From assembly GCA_017481265.1 (NCBI GenBank), contig JAFUPK010000045.1, positions 1 to 32,753 on the forward strand: DNA of 32,753 bases, read 5' to 3'. The notes under the pieces were generated by a model, which saw only the letters and a list, made by a program, of their open reading frames with translations, was not told the origin of the DNA and did not search any database. A program made the position numbers and the translations under genes. Source of the stretch: Clostridia bacterium (GTDB taxonomy: Bacteria > Bacillota > Clostridia > Oscillospirales > CAG-272). Every line of letters begins with the position of its first letter. The first letter of the stretch is position 1. This document shows positions 24,086 to 31,543 of the stretch, piece by piece.

Positions 24086-25138
24086 ATGTCACAGTATAAA
24101 GGAAAAACTTTTCTTATTACAGGTGGAACCGGCTCCTTCGGTAATGCTGTGCTTAATCGTTTTTTGAGCACTGACATCGGCGAGATCAGGATTTTTTCCC
24201 GTGATGAAAAAAAACAGGACGATATGAGACATGAGTTTCAGGCGAAGATGCCCGAGTGTGCCGAAAAGCTGAAATTCTATCTTGGAGATGTACGAGATAT
24301 AACATCTGTAAAAAATGCCATGCATGGTGTAGACTTTATCTTCCATGCTGCGGCGCTTAAGCAAGTTCCCTCATGTGAGTTTTTTCCAATAGAAGCGGTA
24401 AAGACCAATGTTCTCGGTACAGATAATGTGCTAACTGCCGCTATTGAAGAGGGCGTAAAATGCGTAATTTGCCTTTCAACCGATAAGGCGGCTTACCCCG
24501 TCAATGCCATGGGAACCTCCAAGGCGATGATGGAGAAGGTCGTCGTTGCAAAATCAAGGACGGTCTCTCCGGAAAAGACCGTTATCTGTGCTACCCGTTA
24601 CGGAAACGTAATGTGCAGCCGCGGATCGGTAATTCCTCTTTGGATCGAACAGATCAAGGAAGGACTGCCGATAACTATAACAGACCCCGATATGACAAGA
24701 TTCATTATGTCCCTTGAGGAGGCTGTGGATCTCGTTCTCTTTGCCTTTGAGAACGGTGTTTCGGGCGATATACTTGTTCAAAAGGCTCCCGCTTGTACCA
24801 TCGGTACTCTTGCAAATGCAGTTCGTGAGCTGTTTGCACCGGAAAGCGAGATTCGCATTATCGGCATTCGTCATGGCGAAAAACTATATGAGACTCTGCT
24901 TACCAATGAAGAGTGTGCAGGTGCTGTGGACCTCGGAGACTTTTACCGCGTTCCTTGCGATAAAAGAGATCTTAACTACGAAAAGTATTTCAGTTGCGGA
25001 GACACCGAAAGGAATCCGCTTACTGAGTTTAATTCTAATAATACAAGACTTCTCACCGTTGCAGAGGTCAAGGAAAAGCTTCTTTCGCTTGACTACATAA
25101 AGGATGAGCTAAAGAAGATAAACGGAGAAGAAGTCTGA
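24086..25138 (+). CDS. capE: UDP-GlcNAc 4,6-dehydratase/5-epimerase (CapE/FnlA type)
   Basis: CapE (FnlA/WbjB) carries out the first step from UDP-GlcNAc to UDP-L-FucNAc: C4-oxidation, 5,6-dehydration and epimerisation. The 350 residues start MSQYKGKTFLITGGTGSFGN with the Rossmann TGGTGSFG motif; other signatures are FSRDEKKQDDMRHEFQ, AALKQVPSCEFFPIEAVKTN, and STDKAAYPVNAMGTSKAMME, the substrate/catalytic region diagnostic of this subgroup of polysaccharide-biosynthesis dehydratases. The start was chosen by the family N-terminus; an ATG at 24074 (MVIIMSQY) is possible but too close to the AAAGG. The frame stays open upstream to 23900 but that DNA is repeat and hairpin sequence. capF and capG follow. 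Confidence 0.92.
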   Translation: MSQYKGKTFLITGGTGSFGNAVLNRFLSTDIGEIRIFSRDEKKQDDMRHEFQAKMPECAEKLKFYLGDVRDITSVKNAMHGVDFIFHAAALKQVPSCEFFPIEAVKTNVLGTDNVLTAAIEEGVKCVICLSTDKAAYPVNAMGTSKAMMEKVVVAKSRTVSPEKTVICATRYGNVMCSRGSVIPLWIEQIKEGLPITITDPDMTRFIMSLEEAVDLVLFAFENGVSGDILVQKAPACTIGTLANAVRELFAPESEIRIIGIRHGEKLYETLLTNEECAGAVDLGDFYRVPCDKRDLNYEKYFSCGDTERNPLTEFNSNNTRLLTVAEVKEKLLSLDYIKDELKKINGEEV

Positions 25139-25255
25139 GATCTGCATGAGTATTTCAGATCTGCTTGTGATCCCGTGACAAGAGTCGGTCGGCTTTTTTC
25201 TGATCCTTAAGTGGGAGAAAAGCATCATAGATCAAAGAAAGGAATAGTCGTAAAA
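25138..25255 (+). promoter_or_regulatory. Structured leader of capF, conserved with the capE leader
   Basis: AGATCTG (25138-25144) pairs with CAGATCT (25156-25162); TTGTG (25165), GACAAGAGTCGGTCGGC (25177-25193), a T-rich/A-rich weak stem, and ATCAAAGAAAGG follow, ending at the GTG start. The distance TTGTG to GACAA is 12 nt in both leaders. The sequences of the upper stems differ while the single-stranded blocks are kept. Confidence 0.6.
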
Positions 25256-26458
25256 GTGAAGATACTAATAACGGGAGCTGCGGGTTTTGTGGGACGAAAC
25301 CTAAGTGCCTCCTTAGAGGCAGTAAGAGACGGTAAGGACAGGACTTTGCCGCAGCTTAAAATTGACAAGCTATATCTTTATGATCTTGATTCCTCCGAAG
25401 CTCTTCTTGATGAGGCGTGCGCAGAGTGTGACTTTGTATTTAATCTTGCAGGTGTAAACAGACCAACAGATCCTGCGGATTTTATAGCCGGAAACCTTGA
25501 CTTTGCTGAAAAGCTTCTTTCGTCACTTGAAAGACACGGTAATACTTGCCCTGTAATGCTTGCTTCTTCCATACAAGCAACTCTTGAGGGCAGATATAAC
25601 GGAGATTACGGCAGAAGCAAAAGGAAAGGCGAGGATCTGTTCTTTGCATATGCCGAAAGGACGGGTGCCAAGGTGCTTGTCTATCGTTTCCCAAATCTTT
25701 TCGGCAAGTGGTGCAGACCCAACTACAATTCCGCAGTTGCAACCTTCTGCTACAATATCGCAAATGATCTTCCGATCACTGTCACTGATCCTGGGATACG
25801 TCTCCGTCTGCTCTATATCGACGATCTTGTCTGTGAGATGAAAGCGGCACTTCTCGGATGCGAGAGCAGGTGCAGCTTTGATGGCGTATCGGAGACCTTG
25901 GACCATGAGGGACTCTTTTGCACAGTTCCTGTAACACACGAGGTGACCCTTGGCGAGATAACTGAGCTCCTTTATTCCTTTGCCGCTCAGCCGAGAACTC
26001 TTGAGCTCCCGCACATACCTGAAGGCTCATTTGCAAAAAAGCTTTATTCCACCTATCTTTCCTATCTCCCGTACGAAAAGGTAGCCTTCCCGTTAAAGAT
26101 GAACTGTGACTCCCGAGGAAGCTTTACGGAGATTTTGAAATGCGCAGGCGGTGGTCAGTTCAGCGTAAATGTGTCAAAGCCCGGAGTAACAAAGGGAATG
26201 CATTGGCACAATACAAAATGGGAATTTTTTGTGGTAGTATCGGGAAAAGCGTTGATCCGCCAGCGGCGCCTGGGAAGTGACGAGGTCATCTCCTTCGAGG
26301 TCACAGGTGACGAGATCAAGGCGGTACATATGCTTCCCGGATACACTCATGACATAACCAATCTCAGTGACAGAGATGACCTTGTGACCCTTATGTGGGC
26401 AAATGAATCCTTTGACAGCGCAAGACCCGATACTTTCTTTGAGGAGGTAGTAAAGTGA
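25256..26458 (+). CDS. capF: CapF/FnlB-type bifunctional epimerase-reductase with cupin domain
   Basis: CapF (FnlB/WbjC) performs the second step to UDP-L-FucNAc: C3 epimerisation and NADPH-dependent C4 reduction. N-terminal SDR domain: ILITGAAGFVGRNLSASL, NLAGVNRP near 74, and the catalytic Y-x3-K in DYGRSKRKGEDLF near 122. The C-terminal ~120 residues are a cupin with GMHWHNTKWEFFVVVSGKAL, holding the metal-binding His pair, and GYTHDITNLSD. At 400 residues it is slightly longer than the usual ~370. The start is GTG at 25256, giving VKILITG as expected. Its stop overlaps the GTG of capG. Confidence 0.93.
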   Translation: MKILITGAAGFVGRNLSASLEAVRDGKDRTLPQLKIDKLYLYDLDSSEALLDEACAECDFVFNLAGVNRPTDPADFIAGNLDFAEKLLSSLERHGNTCPVMLASSIQATLEGRYNGDYGRSKRKGEDLFFAYAERTGAKVLVYRFPNLFGKWCRPNYNSAVATFCYNIANDLPITVTDPGIRLRLLYIDDLVCEMKAALLGCESRCSFDGVSETLDHEGLFCTVPVTHEVTLGEITELLYSFAAQPRTLELPHIPEGSFAKKLYSTYLSYLPYEKVAFPLKMNCDSRGSFTEILKCAGGGQFSVNVSKPGVTKGMHWHNTKWEFFVVVSGKALIRQRRLGSDEVISFEVTGDEIKAVHMLPGYTHDITNLSDRDDLVTLMWANESFDSARPDTFFEEVVK

Positions 26459-27639
26459 GCTTTAAGAAAGATTATTCCGATATAAGCTTTAAGAATGACG
26501 GCAGACTGAAGCTTCTTATTATTGTCGGCACCCGTCCGGAGATCATCCGCTTGTCTGCAGTAATAACCAAGTGCAGAAAATATTTCGATTGTATCCTTGC
26601 CCATACGGGACAGAATTACGATTATAACTTGAATGGAGTATTCTTCAAGGATCTTTGCCTTGATGCTCCTGAGGTCTACATGGATGCCGTGGGCGAGGAT
26701 CTCGGAGAGACTGTCGGTAACATTATCGCATCTTCGTATAAGCTGATGTCGCAGATAAAGCCGGATGCCATGCTTATACTCGGAGATACAAACTCATGCC
26801 TTTCGGCAATATCCGCAAAGCGTCTCCATATTCCCATATTCCATATGGAAGCAGGCAACCGCTGTAAGGATGAATGTCTTCCCGAAGAGACAAACCGCCG
26901 TATAGTGGATATAATTTCGGATGTCAATATGGCGTATTCAGAGCACGCAAGACGTTATCTTGCGGATTGCGGACTGCCGAAGGAGAGAACCTACGTTACA
27001 GGCTCGCCCATGGCAGAGGTGCTGGCAAACAATATTGAAAAGATAGAAAACAGCGATATTCTTGATCGGTTGGGACTTGAAAGAAAGGGTTATATCCTTC
27101 TTTCGGCACACAGAGAAGAGAATATTGATACGGAGAAAAACTTCCTTTCGCTTTTCGGTGCACTCAATTCCATCGCGGAAAAATATAATATGCCTATACT
27201 GTATTCCTGCCACCCGAGAAGCAAAAAACGTCTCGAACAGTCGAGCTTCAAGCTTGACAGCCGCATAAAGTGTCACGAGCCCCTCGGCTTCCACGATTAT
27301 AACAACCTGCAGATGAATGCTTTCGCTGTAATATCAGACAGCGGCACGCTTCCCGAGGAATCAAGCTTCTATACCTCTGTCGGTAAGCCCTTTCCGGCTG
27401 TTTGCATAAGAACGTCTACGGAGCGTCCCGAAGCACTTGACAAGGCTTGCTTTGTGCTTGCCGGTATTGATGAGCGAAATCTCCTTCGCGCAGTAGATAC
27501 AGCGGTGGCAATGAACGAGGAAGGAGATCATGGGATTCCCGTTCCCGATTATATTGAGGAGAACGTGTCTACCAAGGTCGTCAAAATTATTGAAAGCTAT
27601 ACAGGTATCGTAGACCGTATGGTATGGCGCAAATATTAA
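26455..27639 (+). CDS. capG: UDP-GlcNAc 2-epimerase family, CapG/FnlC type
   Basis: CapG (FnlC/WbjD) finishes UDP-L-FucNAc synthesis by C2 epimerisation. The 394 residues show the WecB fold signatures: LLIIVGTRPEIIRLSAVI near 20-37, HTGQNYDYNLNGVFF, LGDTNSCLSA near 102, IFHMEAGNRCKDECLPEETN near 122-141 (the non-hydrolysing epimerase core), SAHREENID near 217, and SDSGTLPEESSF near 295. The phrase GNRCKDECLPEE, rather than GLRTxD as in WecB, is typical of the FnlC group. The GTG start overlaps the capF stop (GTGA). An intrinsic terminator follows. Confidence 0.93.
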   Translation: MSFKKDYSDISFKNDGRLKLLIIVGTRPEIIRLSAVITKCRKYFDCILAHTGQNYDYNLNGVFFKDLCLDAPEVYMDAVGEDLGETVGNIIASSYKLMSQIKPDAMLILGDTNSCLSAISAKRLHIPIFHMEAGNRCKDECLPEETNRRIVDIISDVNMAYSEHARRYLADCGLPKERTYVTGSPMAEVLANNIEKIENSDILDRLGLERKGYILLSAHREENIDTEKNFLSLFGALNSIAEKYNMPILYSCHPRSKKRLEQSSFKLDSRIKCHEPLGFHDYNNLQMNAFAVISDSGTLPEESSFYTSVGKPFPAVCIRTSTERPEALDKACFVLAGIDERNLLRAVDTAVAMNEEGDHGIPVPDYIEENVSTKVVKIIESYTGIVDRMVWRKY

Positions 27640-27640
27640 A

Positions 27641-27673
27641 TACAAAAAAACCATCGAAAGATGGTTTTTTGTA
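27641..27673 (+). terminator. Intrinsic terminator of capEFG
   Basis: AAAAACCATC-GAAA-GATGGTTTTTT: strong stem, tetraloop and T-run, directly after the capG stop. Confidence 0.92.
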
Positions 27674-27702
27674 TTGACTTTGCGGAAACTGTATGATATA
27701 CT
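27674..27702 (+). promoter_or_regulatory. Sigma-A promoter of the membrane-anchored hypothetical gene
   Basis: TTGACT, 17-nt spacer, TATACT, immediately after the terminator and ~35 nt before the start codon. Confidence 0.85.
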
Positions 27703-27736
27703 ATAAATGTAGAAACACGTGAAAGGAATAATGGTT

Positions 27737-28432
27737 ATGAAAAGGCTGTTTTTAATATCGTTTGCTGTTTTTTTAGTTTTGATAGCTGTGGTATCTCTCG
27801 TGCTGTGGGGATTGGATAAGGAAGATGATAAAATAACATCGGATGGAGAGACATCGGGCTTTGATGAGTCGTTTTCCGTCAGCGATACATCTGCTCCCGA
27901 GCCGCCGAGGGACAGTATATATGAGAAAGGCGAAAACCATACCGTTGAGCTTCGTTATAACGAAGAAGGTTTGATGTGTGGATTTATCGCCAAGGTGTAT
28001 TCCGATGCCGGAGAGCTCCTTGGAGAAGACTCTTCGCGCACAGGCTGCCATGTTGAATATCAAAATATTGACGGAGAAAAGGTTGTCTGTGTTTGGTGGG
28101 GAACCGGAACAGGTGTTTCAGCTCGTTGGGTCAGATTTTACAGGCCGTCGGACGGTAAAGTGTCTGAGAAAATTCAGTGGTATCTTGATTCCGGAAACGG
28201 GCTTGTTGCTTTTGGGAAACTTGACGGCGTTTGGGTGCGTGACATATTTGATGATGACGTATATTCAGAAAAGATCGACACATTTTCTATTCCTCACGCT
28301 ACCGATTTTTTAGAGCCATTTACAAATGCTGTTTTAAGCGATGACGGGAAGTCCATTGAGATAACGTACCGTATAAAACACGAAGACGGTACCTATGGAA
28401 CAAACACGGAGACATTTGAATTAAACAGATAA
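27737..28432 (+). CDS. Membrane-anchored extracytoplasmic protein of unknown function
   Basis: About 231 residues. The N-terminus MKRLFLISFAVFLVLIAVVS is a single membrane anchor or uncleaved signal (no lipobox Cys), followed by a Ser/Glu/Pro-rich linker (~30-65) and a ~165-residue soluble domain rich in beta-strands and Trp (VVCVWWGTGTGVSARWVRFY). I do not recognise the domain. AAAGGA lies 9 nt before the chosen ATG; an in-frame ATG two codons earlier and a GTG further up are less well placed. It has its own promoter and a bidirectional terminator, so it is a single-gene unit. Confidence 0.75.
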   Translation: MKRLFLISFAVFLVLIAVVSLVLWGLDKEDDKITSDGETSGFDESFSVSDTSAPEPPRDSIYEKGENHTVELRYNEEGLMCGFIAKVYSDAGELLGEDSSRTGCHVEYQNIDGEKVVCVWWGTGTGVSARWVRFYRPSDGKVSEKIQWYLDSGNGLVAFGKLDGVWVRDIFDDDVYSEKIDTFSIPHATDFLEPFTNAVLSDDGKSIEITYRIKHEDGTYGTNTETFELNR

Positions 28433-28452
28433 ATAGTTCTATATATATAAAT

Positions 28453-28480
28453 AACGGCTGTTTTTAGACAGCCGTTGTTT
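28453..28480. terminator. Bidirectional terminator between convergent genes
   Basis: AACGGCTGT-TTTTAG-ACAGCCGTT followed by GTTTT; lies between the plus-strand hypothetical gene and the minus-strand membrane protein gene. Confidence 0.8.
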
Positions 28481-28490
28481 TGCTTTTGTT

Positions 28491-28982
28491 TCAAGGATAT
28501 ACCTCTTCCACGAAAACGTAATATTTCTTTTTGAATATACCTATATATTCACGTATTTTGACCGTATCTCCCACATCCACGAATTCTTCATCATCAAGTA
28601 TCATTATTCTGTGATCATTCAGATCGGCACTTCCATAATTTCCGTCGGGAGTATAGAATGAGACAGAGCCGTCTCCGCGACCCGAGATTCGTTCTACAGT
28701 GACCGTGTATTCAGCTACAAGCTTACCGTCAATTTGGTTGACTTCTGTGCAGAAGATAAAGGGGATAATTCCGATAATCAGGGAGAATACCGTGACATCC
28801 ACGATGATCTCTGAAATACGGTGCTTCTTGAGGGCACAGAATAAAAGAACACCAAATGCAATTACTGCTCCTACGGCAAAAGAGACTAAGGTAGATGATC
28901 TGTTCTGCGGAGATAGTCCGTAGACTATGCAGATGAGAACTTCGGCGAGGATCAAGGAAAACAGAATAATAAACTTTTTCAT
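28491..28982 (-). CDS. Small membrane protein with C-terminal beta-domain
   Basis: The 163 residues hold three predicted spans (about 4-22, 32-50 and 62-80) and an ~80-residue C-terminal soluble part rich in beta-strands (VAEYTVTVERISGRGDGSVS; then FVDVGDTVKIREYIGIFKKK), compatible with an OB- or SH3-like barrel as in DUF3592-type proteins, though I cannot place it firmly. It starts 7 nt downstream of the cysteine desulfidase stop, so the two are co-transcribed. Function unknown. Confidence 0.75.
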   Translation of the reverse strand: MKKFIILFSLILAEVLICIVYGLSPQNRSSTLVSFAVGAVIAFGVLLFCALKKHRISEIIVDVTVFSLIIGIIPFIFCTEVNQIDGKLVAEYTVTVERISGRGDGSVSFYTPDGNYGSADLNDHRIMILDDEEFVDVGDTVKIREYIGIFKKKYYVFVEEVYP

Positions 28983-28988
28983 AAATAT

Positions 28989-30260
28989 TTATCGCTTTTC
29001 CCTCATCATGATCTTGATTATCTCACGGTCGGTTTCAGCCATGCCGCTTCGCGCAAGCTGACCAATGTTTTTGATGGTCGCCTCAACATTTTCCGCAACA
29101 ATTCCGTCTCCGCTGTAGAATTCCTTTCCATGCATATACATCTGCATTGCAAGGAGTCCTGATTCAACAGCCGATGCTATCTTAGCGGCACAGCTTGCCT
29201 TGGCTCCGTCGCAGACTACACCGGAGTTTATGGCAAGAGCGTTGACAATTGTGTGCTCGATCTCTGTAAGTCCTCCTCCGTATAGGTACATTACGCCTGC
29301 GCCTGCACCGCATCCGGCGCTTATTGCTCCGCAATATGCCGAAAGAGCACCGATACCTGTTTTCAGGTGGATAGTGGTAAGATTTGAAACAAGCAAAGCT
29401 CTGTACAGCATTTCACGCGATACACCAAGCTCTTCGGCATAGGCTATGACGGGAAGAGAAGCGGTAAGCCCTTGATTTCCGCTGCCCGAATTTATAACAA
29501 CGGGAAGCTCACAGCCGTTCATCCTTGCGTCCGATCCCGCGGCGGCAAGAGCTCGTGCTCTGTTATGTACAGTGTTCCCATAGGACATAAGAAGCGTTCT
29601 TCCGATGGCAGCACCGTATTTGCCCGTGAGACCTTCCTTGGCAATGGCGCTGTTATATTCGATCTGGCGGTCAAGAGTTTCCCGCACATCGTTTATATCA
29701 GCAGAGCTTGCAAAATCTATGATGCCCTCCACCGTGAGCACGGAATGATCAGCCGAGTCGGAAAGCTTGTCCGGTTCCTTATAGAATAATGTCTCACCAT
29801 CGACTTCAATGAGACAAAGCCCTGTATGGTGCTGTGCCGTACGTGTCCTTACTGTGTGATCTTGGCTTTTTAAGGTTATGGAAATGTCCAGCACGCAGTT
29901 TGTGACAGCTTCCTTTACTGTGATCTCGGTGTCTTTTATAAACTGCGATATTCCGGCAATGTCCTCACTTCTTATTTCCGAAAGTACCTCAAGCTCACGT
30001 GATGCATCACCTGCCACCACACCTGCCGCAAGAGCAGCCTCGATACCGCGAAGACCTCCTGTGTTCGGTACCTTGACGCTTTTGACGTTTTTTATAATAT
30101 TTCCGCTGACCGCCGCTTCTGCTGAAACAACAGGTACGACAAGATGCTTTTTTGCTATTGCGGCGGCAAGTGCTATCGCTATAGGCTCTGTACAACCCAT
30201 AGCCGGAATGAGCTCACTTTTTAATATGCTGAGGTAAGCGCGATACAAGGATCGTTCCAT
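28989..30260 (-). CDS. cyuA: L-cysteine desulfidase (CyuA / UPF0597 family)
   Basis: The enzyme breaks L-cysteine into pyruvate, ammonia and sulfide using a [4Fe-4S] cluster. The 423 residues match the CyuA/YhaM family: SELIPAMGCTEPIAIALAAA with the family Cys at position 23, SGSGNQGLTASLPVIAYAEE near 255, SAYCGAISAGCGAGAGVMYL near 310, and SGVVCDGAKASCAAKIASAV near 345, whose cysteines would be the cluster ligands. It is related to the alpha chain of L-serine dehydratase, so serine as substrate is an alternative. AAAGGAGG lies 6 nt before the ATG. Its promoter at 30444-30472 leaves a ~175-nt leader containing the dispersed repeat. Confidence 0.9.
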   Translation of the reverse strand: MERSLYRAYLSILKSELIPAMGCTEPIAIALAAAIAKKHLVVPVVSAEAAVSGNIIKNVKSVKVPNTGGLRGIEAALAAGVVAGDASRELEVLSEIRSEDIAGISQFIKDTEITVKEAVTNCVLDISITLKSQDHTVRTRTAQHHTGLCLIEVDGETLFYKEPDKLSDSADHSVLTVEGIIDFASSADINDVRETLDRQIEYNSAIAKEGLTGKYGAAIGRTLLMSYGNTVHNRARALAAAGSDARMNGCELPVVINSGSGNQGLTASLPVIAYAEELGVSREMLYRALLVSNLTTIHLKTGIGALSAYCGAISAGCGAGAGVMYLYGGGLTEIEHTIVNALAINSGVVCDGAKASCAAKIASAVESGLLAMQMYMHGKEFYSGDGIVAENVEATIKNIGQLARSGMAETDREIIKIMMREKR

Positions 30261-30300
30261 GATAATCCTCCTTTTAGTCTATGACTGTACAAATTCTAAC

Positions 30301-30362
30301 GAAACAAACACGTGTCTGCGAAGCAGACAAAAATCGGACTTTTGATTTTTAGTGTTTGTTTG
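30301..30362 (-). repeat. Dispersed 62-bp palindromic element, copy 2
   Basis: Reverse-complement orientation relative to copy 1 at 23845; 54/62 identical. It contains TGTCTGC-TTC-GCAGACA and ends in AAACAAACAC inverted repeats. It lies within the transcribed leader of cyuA. The rest of the 30261-30610 gap holds a second weak stem around CTTTCAC/GTGAAAG (~30386-30418) and two promoters. Confidence 0.75.
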
Positions 30363-30443
30363 CGCGTGAAACAGCAAGATATTATGTGAAAGTATTTTCC
30401 CCTTTCACGCAAAGGCTCCTTTGTCATTTGATCGTCTAAGATA

Positions 30444-30472
30444 ATTATAACAGACATTTCTATGTTTTGCAA
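30444..30472 (-). promoter_or_regulatory. Promoter of cyuA and the membrane protein
   Basis: Minus strand: TTGCAA, 17-nt spacer, TATAAT. Confidence 0.75.
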
Positions 30473-30519
30473 CAATTTATATATTATGAAATATTACTGA
30501 AATATCCCCTCACGCCTTC

Positions 30520-30548
30520 TTGACACACCATTTAAACTGTGATATACT
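30520..30548 (+). promoter_or_regulatory. Promoter of the zinc-ribbon/trxB operon
   Basis: TTGACA, 17-nt spacer, TATACT, about 62 nt upstream of the start. A small hairpin AGGTA-TTA-TACCT lies in the leader. Confidence 0.85.
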
Positions 30549-30584
30549 TTTTATATACTCAGGTATTATACCTAAATAATTATG

Positions 30585-30613
30585 TAGCCGTAGGTTGAAG
30601 GGAGACTATTATG
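30585..30613 (+). promoter_or_regulatory. Hairpin-plus-SD initiation module before the zinc-ribbon gene
   Basis: TAGCCGTAGGTTGAAGGGAG followed by ACTATT and the ATG. It matches the glmS module at 3313-3341 at 26 of 29 positions, with the same spacing to the ATG. Confidence 0.65.
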
Positions 30614-31543
30614 AGTGAAATAAGAGATGTTCTTATTGTATCCTGCCCCGATGGGTCAGATTTTGCAGAGCGTATTGCCGCTGTGCTGGCGGAGGGAGGG
30701 ATCACGTATTCAGTATCTCCCTCCGATGATGATTACAAGGCTGTTTTGGCTGTTCTCGATTCAAAGGGACACATGAGTGCCGCTGTTGCCGCAAAGGTTT
30801 TAGAGTCAGTTGGCTACGGTGTGCCTGTATTTTCAATTTGTCCGGAGCATGAGTGCTGTGCTTGCGGTGAGACTGTATCTATGTTCAAGAAGCTGTTTGC
30901 AGCCGAGCTTCCCGAGATTGAAGATCCCGGAGTCGAGCTTCCCGAGATCGAAGAGCCTGCAGTAGAGCTTCCCGAGATCGAAGAGCCTGCAGTAGAGCTT
31001 CCCGAGGTTGAAGAGCCTGCAGTAGAGCTTCCTGAGATTGAAGAGCCTGTAGCCGAGCTTATCTCATTCAATTGCTCTTGTGGAGCACTTGTAAATTCCG
31101 ATATGATGTTCTGCTGGGGATGCGGTAAAAAGGTCGAACTTCCTGTTGCAGAGCCTGAGCCCGTCGCAGAACCCGAGCCCGTCGCAGACCCCGAGCCCGT
31201 CGCAGAGCCCGAGCCCGTCGCAAAGCCTGAGCCTGTTGAAGAACCCGCAAAATGTACCTGCGGTGCTGAGATCCTTCCCGATACAGCTTTCTGCTGGAAC
31301 TGCGGTAAGCGCTTCGAGGCTAAAAAGGCTGAAGAGACACCTGCTGCTGAGCCTGCAAAATGTGTGTGCGGTGCTGAGATCATTCCCGATACTGTATTCT
31401 GCTGGAACTGCGGAATCCGTATAGGTACCGCTGCTCCTGCTGTTGCACCTGCTCCCGTTCAGACGACCCCCAAGTGCCCCAAGTGCGGAACAGAAGCCTC
31501 TCCCGGCGACAGATTCTGCTTCTCCTGCGGAAGTGCTCTTTGA
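30611..31543 (+). CDS. Multi-zinc-ribbon protein with N-terminal alpha/beta domain
   Basis: The 310 residues comprise a ~95-residue alpha/beta domain (DVLIVSCPDGSDFAERIAAV ... GVPVFSICPE) that loosely resembles a TIR- or receiver-like Rossmann fold and ends in CPEHECCACGE; five 10-residue repeats of PEIEEPAVEL (~100-149); zinc ribbon 1 (CSCGALVNSDMMFCWGCGKK, ~154); five 6-residue repeats of AEPEPV (~179-210); zinc ribbons 2 and 3 (C-x-C ... FCWNCG, ~215 and ~251); and ribbon 4 (CPKCGTEASPGDRFCFSCGS, ~289). No membrane segment or signal is seen. The stop overlaps the trxB ATG by 1 nt, so translation is coupled. Zinc-ribbon cysteines could bind Zn or be redox targets of the thioredoxin system; function unknown. 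Confidence 0.85.
   Translation: MSEIRDVLIVSCPDGSDFAERIAAVLAEGGITYSVSPSDDDYKAVLAVLDSKGHMSAAVAAKVLESVGYGVPVFSICPEHECCACGETVSMFKKLFAAELPEIEDPGVELPEIEEPAVELPEIEEPAVELPEVEEPAVELPEIEEPVAELISFNCSCGALVNSDMMFCWGCGKKVELPVAEPEPVAEPEPVADPEPVAEPEPVAKPEPVEEPAKCTCGAEILPDTAFCWNCGKRFEAKKAEETPAAEPAKCVCGAEIIPDTVFCWNCGIRIGTAAPAVAPAPVQTTPKCPKCGTEASPGDRFCFSCGSAL
30908..31057 (+). repeat. 30-bp tandem repeats (5 units) in the zinc-ribbon gene
   Basis: In-frame units encode PEIEEPAVEL-like acidic, proline-containing linkers. Near-identical units at 30-bp spacing allow copy-number change without frameshift. Confidence 0.85.
31147..31242 (+). repeat. 18-bp tandem repeats (about 5 units) in the zinc-ribbon gene
   Basis: In-frame units encode AEPEPV with single changes (ADPEPV, AKPEPV). 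They form a stiff Pro/Glu linker between zinc ribbons 1 and 2. Confidence 0.85.
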
